Assembly (NCBI GenBank): GCA_021808875.1
Contig: JAKBAU010000158.1
Location: 1-8,119, forward strand
Origin: Pseudomonadota bacterium
GTDB lineage: Bacteria > Pseudomonadota > Alphaproteobacteria > Micropepsales > Micropepsaceae
Length of the DNA: 8,119 nucleotides
Direction: 5' to 3'
The number at the start of each line of letters is the position of its first letter. Positions within the stretch are counted from its first letter, which is position 1. The notes beneath the pieces are model-generated. The model made no database searches, had not been told where the DNA came from, and was given only the letters and a program-made list of their open reading frames with translations. A program made the position numbers and the translations under genes. Shown here in pieces: positions 5,074 to 8,119 of the stretch.

Positions 5074-5271
5074 CTAAAGACCTAGCCGCGCTTCTGCCGT
5101 CCAGCCGGTTAGCGTCTCGGACGCACCACCTACGAATGCGTGGAGATAGGTTGAACGCAAATAGCGGTAATAGCTCAACGCCCGAAACAGCCCCATGTCC
5201 CTTGAGGTAATGACCAAGCGTTTGCCCTTCGGGGTACGGTGCATACGTGAGCGTCGCGCGTTCGATGACAT
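5074..5271 (-). pseudogene. Truncated replication-relaxation family gene (second copy)
   Basis: From the ATG at 5271 the product begins MSSNARRSRMHRTPKGKRLV. It continues through a TSRDMGLFRALSYYRYLRST segment and LHAFVGGASET, then degrades (LTGWTAEARLGL) to a TAG near 5074. Family members run to roughly 200-300 residues, so only the N-terminal winged-helix half remains. The sequence just after the stop still shows hints of the expected continuation (RLGL, stop, FH), consistent with decay by substitution and small indels. It is a diverged paralogue of the copy at the left edge, with many synonymous differences, so it is not a recent duplication. It lies 116 bases upstream of the peptidase/cyclase operon on the same strand. 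Confidence 0.7.
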
Positions 5272-5625
5272 TTACTGACACCCACACTCAAGAGGACAGA
5301 CAGGTATATGCGTGAAGGAGCTTTGTAACCGTGCGGTATGCGAGGCGATGCGTAGCCGCGCTCCACAACATTCACCTATGGGCTGATATCACTTTTGCAC
5401 TTTGGACCACAGACTTGGTCATTCCGCATTCGGCAGAGCCCGTAATGGGCCCGTGAGCTCATGGGCTGGGCACGAGATGTGCCCAAGTAAAAAACAACAT
5501 AACGACTCCCGAATTCTCCCACATTGAAGACCTTTTAGGTTTTGACACGCCTTTCGTCTTGCGACGTCTTGCGATTGTAGTCACTGTCTGCCGCTCACGA
5601 TCTCACGGCACATGGGGGGGAACCA
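5272..5625. promoter_or_regulatory. Non-coding control region upstream of the conjugation-type operon
   Basis: No convincing gene is found over about 350 bases. A 41-codon frame from GTG 5331 has an AAGGAG ten bases upstream, but its product is not convincing. The region lies between the minus-strand replication-relaxation remnant and the plus-strand operon that begins at 5626. It contains the GCCC/GGGC inverted repeat cluster and a TTGACA at 5542-5547, which has no good -10 at normal spacing. It probably holds the operon promoter and operator, and is a candidate place for an origin of transfer, though no nic-site consensus is recognised. Confidence 0.45.
5438..5485. repeat. Cluster of three GCCC/GGGC inverted repeats
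   Basis: Three hairpin-capable elements follow one another. GCCCGTAATGGGC spans 5438-5450. The near-palindrome GCCCGTGAGCTCATGGGC spans 5449-5466, perfect except for one G:T position per arm. TGGGCAC/GTGCCCA around a GAGAT loop spans 5467-5485. The first two share the half-sites GCCCGT and ATGGGC, and another ATGGGC occurs at 5378-5383. No T-run follows any of them in either direction, so a terminator is unlikely. Repeated shared half-sites fit binding sites for a dimeric regulator or an origin-of-transfer element. Confidence 0.5.
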
Positions 5626-5823
5626 ATGCTCGAGGGAATCGAAAAAGTCGCCCTGGGTCTGGGCGCACTTATCTTCGCTGCGTGGATTTTGGACGATATT
5701 ATCGGGTTTCTGTCTCGTCCTGCTGGCGGCTTTCCCCTCATTGCCAAAATAGTCGGTGGGATTGCTGCGCTCATCGGGATTGCTGCCCGCATCTATTATC
5801 GCCATAGCCGCAGTCGGGTCTGA
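5626..5823 (+). CDS. Small membrane protein of unknown function, 65 aa
   Basis: The ATG at 5626 lies just after a strong G-rich site (GGGGGGGAA). The product begins MLEGIEKVALGLGALIFAAW and has two hydrophobic segments, about residues 7-27 and 38-57, separated by a loop with SRPAGGF; the tail RIYYRHSRSRV is basic. This is a typical two-span hairpin inner-membrane protein with its C-terminus probably in the cytoplasm. Its stop (TGA 5821-5823) is one base before the ATG of the next gene, so it is the first gene of a tightly coupled operon leading to the translocase. It may be a small scaffold or anchor for that complex. Family not recognised. Confidence 0.7.
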   Translation: MLEGIEKVALGLGALIFAAWILDDIIGFLSRPAGGFPLIAKIVGGIAALIGIAARIYYRHSRSRV

Positions 5824-5824
5824 C

Positions 5825-6727
5825 ATGCAGCTCAAGCTTCAACGCTCGCAGCGTATGGGTGGCGTGCTCGCAGGCACTGTCGTCTTCTGCCTTGACGTCC
5901 GCGCGGACTACACCGCAGACGAACGCGACAACATCAACAAATATAAGCTTGGCGGCCAGGTGATCTACAGCAGTCAAGCCGCGCGTAAGCATTTCGAGCG
6001 TGCCGGAAAACATCTGGCGCGTACGCGGAACATGAGGGATTTGAAAGACCAAGCTGGTGGCTTTGCCCATGGTGCCTTCTCGCTGGCCCTCGCCAAGATG
6101 AGCCTCAATATTTCCATCGCAAGCCTTGGCCGCGGTCACCATATCGAGTGCAAGGACCTGAGCGAGCTCCTCGACGCCGAAGACACGGTGCGCGATGCCT
6201 GTAAGGACGTGACCCGCTACCTTCAAGTCGCCGAGACCTTCAACGGCAGCGAAGTGGTGGTGGAGTACGAAGACGGCGAGGAGCGTGTCCATATCACGCG
6301 TCCCCTGCCGACCCTCATAGGCAGCCAGGTCGATGAACCCGGCCCGATTGTAACGGATGCCGAGTTTGAGGACGTCGATGAATCCGAGCCGGCCTTTGAC
6401 GGCCCGCCACCACCGATCGCTCCACCCTATGATCCATACTTAGAACTGGGCCGTTATATCCGGCGCCTATGGGACCAAATGCTGGAGGCCATGGCCAGCT
6501 GGTGGCGTAAAGGGCTGGCTTTCGCCACATCCAAAGGCTGGGACGGAATTCCCATTCGATCGTTCGAAGCGCTCAAGCGGTACTGGTCCAGTCTTGAAAA
6601 GTGGTGCGTCGGCTTCTTCGAGCAAAAGGGCTTGCCTTTCGGCATTACAGCGTTTCGGGTGACCTGCACCGTCGTAGCGGCGTTTGTCGTCGCCGGGCTC
6701 ATCATCCTCAGTTACGACCTCCTGTGA
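5825..6727 (+). CDS. Conserved island protein with C-terminal membrane anchor, partner of the translocase, 300 aa
   Basis: I choose the ATG at 5825, one base after the preceding stop; the phase is open to a GTG at 5756, but those 23 residues overlap the small membrane gene. The N-terminal domain (1-160) begins MQLKLQRSQRMGGVLAGTVV, includes INKYKLGGQVIYSSQAARKH and the later HHIECKDLSELLDAE segment, and looks like a compact alpha/beta domain. I recall close relatives beside VirD4/TraG-like genes in alphaproteobacterial islands, without a named function. Residues 166-205 form an acidic, proline-rich linker (DVDESEP, GPPPPIAPPYDP). Then come Trp-rich helices, and a single membrane helix at about 276-297 just before the C-terminus. 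Its stop overlaps the next ATG (TGATG), so the two are translationally coupled. A tail-anchored partner that brings the soluble ATPase to the membrane is a reasonable inference. Confidence 0.7.
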   Translation: MQLKLQRSQRMGGVLAGTVVFCLDVRADYTADERDNINKYKLGGQVIYSSQAARKHFERAGKHLARTRNMRDLKDQAGGFAHGAFSLALAKMSLNISIASLGRGHHIECKDLSELLDAEDTVRDACKDVTRYLQVAETFNGSEVVVEYEDGEERVHITRPLPTLIGSQVDEPGPIVTDAEFEDVDESEPAFDGPPPPIAPPYDPYLELGRYIRRLWDQMLEAMASWWRKGLAFATSKGWDGIPIRSFEALKRYWSSLEKWCVGFFEQKGLPFGITAFRVTCTVVAAFVVAGLIILSYDLL

Positions 6728-8119
6728 TGGATGAACGGCGCTACTCGGCCTTCACCCCCTTCGCGCGGCGCTTCACAGACGAGCGTGCCCGTGACCTTGC
6801 CGACACCAAAGCGCTTTATGCCCGAGTGCGCGCCCAACACCTGGGATCTCTTTACGCCCGCGCGAAGACGCGAACGATTTTCGCCGACAATATCTTCGCA
6901 AACTGCTCGGACGTGTCCGAGCCCTTAGTCCCGGTATTCACCCGCGCCATTGATCGTCTTTTGCAGCTTGAACGGCCGATCTTCGAATGTCCGGATATCG
7001 ACCTCGATCGTGCCCATCTATCGCTTAAAGAAGCCGTCGACCTTCGCCATTTCCTCCGGGCCAAGGAGTATTTTCATGCCCATGTGGATGACGTCATCGA
7101 TCTATTGGGTAACGGCCTTGTACTCATATTTGGGAGGCTCGCCGAGATGCTGCCCCAAAGCGCGGAGACATCGCCCTTTACCATCCCTCTTGTCTATTCC
7201 CTGCCGGAACCCAAAACCTTTCTCGATAATTTGATCGGCGAGCTCTATCAGCAGCCCTATATCGATGCCGGTCTCTTCGTTGAAGTTTCCCGCACCGTTC
7301 ATCTGAACACCTGCGCCGCCTCCGGGATCGCGGATCCGTACGAGCCCAAGAAGCCTTTCTTGAAGCCTTCCGAGAACGATGCGGATCTGCAGACGCTCGT
7401 CGAGATCTACTTCAAAGGCACCCCGTTCTATGACCTTCTTCTCGCACCGGTGCCGCTCAAATTTACCTATGACGAACGCTATAGCCACATGCATGTGCTG
7501 GGCGGCTCAGGCGCCGGCAAAACCACCCTTCTGCAGAACCTGATCCTCCACGACCTCAAGTCGGATGATCCGCCCTCACTTGTCATTGTCGACAGCCAAG
7601 GCGACCTCATCGACAAGCTTTCGCATTTGGCTCTTTTCGATCCCGACTATGGCGCGCTTGCCGATCGTTTGATTCTCATCAGTCCCAAAGACATCGAGCA
7701 TCCCCCGGCCCTGAACATTTTTGACGTGAACCGGGACCGCCTCGCGAGCTACAGCGAGGCCGCCAAGGAGCAGGTCACCGCCGGCGTCATCCAGACCTTC
7801 GATTATCTCTTCGCTGGACTTCTGGGAGCGGACCTCACCGCCAAGCAGGGTGTGTTCTTCCGCTTTGTGGCCCGTCTCATGCTGGCCCTTCCGGAGACGC
7901 TTGGCCGGACCGCGACCATCCTCGACATGCTCGCGCTCATGGACGATCCCGCGCCCTATCGCAAAGCGATCGAGTCGTTACCACCCATTCAGCGGAATTT
8001 CTTCGAACGGGATTTCGTCTCGAAGACCTTCGCCCAGACCAAAGAGCAGATCCGTTATCGTCTGAACGCCATCCTCGAGAACCCGACGCTCGCGCGCCTT
8101 TTCACTGCGCCCGAGACCA
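6727..8119 (+). CDS. HerA/VirD4-type DNA translocase, conjugative coupling protein-like (runs off right edge)
   Basis: The ATG at 6727 shares one base with the preceding TGA; 464 codons are in the window and the frame is still open at the edge. The N-terminal 240 residues form an all-cytoplasmic domain beginning MDERRYSAFTPFARRFTDER. A RecA-type motor follows: Walker A GGSGAGKTTL at 259-268 with Lys265, and Walker B SLVIVDSQGDL with Asp289. Then come the ALNIFDVNRD segment and a helical section (QTFDYLFAGLLGADLTAKQG) typical of type IV secretion coupling ATPases. It would pump DNA, or couple DNA to a transfer channel. Unlike classical VirD4 it shows no N-terminal membrane helices, so anchoring may come from the two small membrane partners before it. 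The later sensor motifs lie outside the window. Confidence 0.85.
   Translation, partial: MDERRYSAFTPFARRFTDERARDLADTKALYARVRAQHLGSLYARAKTRTIFADNIFANCSDVSEPLVPVFTRAIDRLLQLERPIFECPDIDLDRAHLSLKEAVDLRHFLRAKEYFHAHVDDVIDLLGNGLVLIFGRLAEMLPQSAETSPFTIPLVYSLPEPKTFLDNLIGELYQQPYIDAGLFVEVSRTVHLNTCAASGIADPYEPKKPFLKPSENDADLQTLVEIYFKGTPFYDLLLAPVPLKFTYDERYSHMHVLGGSGAGKTTLLQNLILHDLKSDDPPSLVIVDSQGDLIDKLSHLALFDPDYGALADRLILISPKDIEHPPALNIFDVNRDRLASYSEAAKEQVTAGVIQTFDYLFAGLLGADLTAKQGVFFRFVARLMLALPETLGRTATILDMLALMDDPAPYRKAIESLPPIQRNFFERDFVSKTFAQTKEQIRYRLNAILENPTLARLFTAPET

Noticed and set aside
4979..5287. Minus-strand frame of 102 codons overlapping the replication-relaxation remnant
   Set aside because: It is an out-of-phase reading of the same bases; the recognisable family motifs are in the 5074-5271 phase.
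5331..5456. 41-codon plus-strand frame with GTG start and AAGGAG
   Set aside because: The spacing is possible, but the product has no recognisable pattern and the frame ends inside the inverted repeat cluster. It is more likely chance.
5542..5547. TTGACA as a -35 element for the right-hand operon
   Set aside because: No acceptable -10 sequence lies 16-18 bases downstream, so I do not call a promoter here.
5771..6292. Minus-strand frame of 173 codons
   Set aside because: It is a shadow of the 300-aa gene, whose plus-strand phase is coupled at both ends and has coherent domains.
1..8119. CRISPR arrays, tRNA or rRNA genes, tandem repeats
   Set aside because: No regularly spaced direct repeats, no cloverleaf-like sequence and no rRNA signature were seen on reading both strands.

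Overview
This window looks like part of an accessory region, probably an integrative or conjugative element or genomic island, from an alphaproteobacterium (Rhizobiales or a relative). I infer this from the GC-rich codon use of the right-hand operon, the replication-relaxation-type proteins and the conjugative ATPase set. No chromosomal housekeeping gene is visible.

Layout. (1) Positions 1-389, minus strand: the start of a replication-relaxation family gene that runs off the left edge, preceded by a small 85-residue gene. (2) Positions 390-2599: a decayed zone. It holds a coiled, charged plus-strand reading frame, a 73-residue GTG-start gene with a very good ribosome binding site, a gene fragment broken by an in-frame TAG, an IS630 transposase cut to its first 80 or so residues, two very small plus-strand genes, and a possible frameshifted remnant. 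(3) Positions 2600-4957, minus strand: a tight operon encoding, in transcription order, an EACC1-like adaptor (156 aa), a trypsin-like serine peptidase with an intact His/Asp/Ser triad (269 aa), a small helical domain protein (83 aa) and a divergent class III nucleotide-cyclase-like protein (252 aa). This is the most interesting unit. Its parts match the logic of predicted bacterial conflict or programmed-cell-death systems in which an adaptor and a helical effector-associated domain connect a protease and a nucleotide signal. (4) Positions 5074-5271, minus strand: a second, truncated replication-relaxation N-terminus, a paralogue of the one at the left edge. (5) Positions 5272-5625: a non-coding region with a cluster of GCCC/GGGC inverted repeats. 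(6) Positions 5626-8119, plus strand: a compact operon of a 65-aa membrane protein, a 300-aa protein with a C-terminal membrane anchor, and a large HerA/VirD4-type DNA translocase that runs off the right edge.

The genes appear to serve two purposes. The right-hand operon and the replication-relaxation genes belong to the mobility and maintenance backbone. The peptidase/cyclase operon is cargo lying between two copies of the same backbone gene. In the cargo, removing a single GA from a GAGAGAG tract would join the small helical domain and the cyclase into one protein of about 340 residues, so these two genes may be a broken or switchable fusion.
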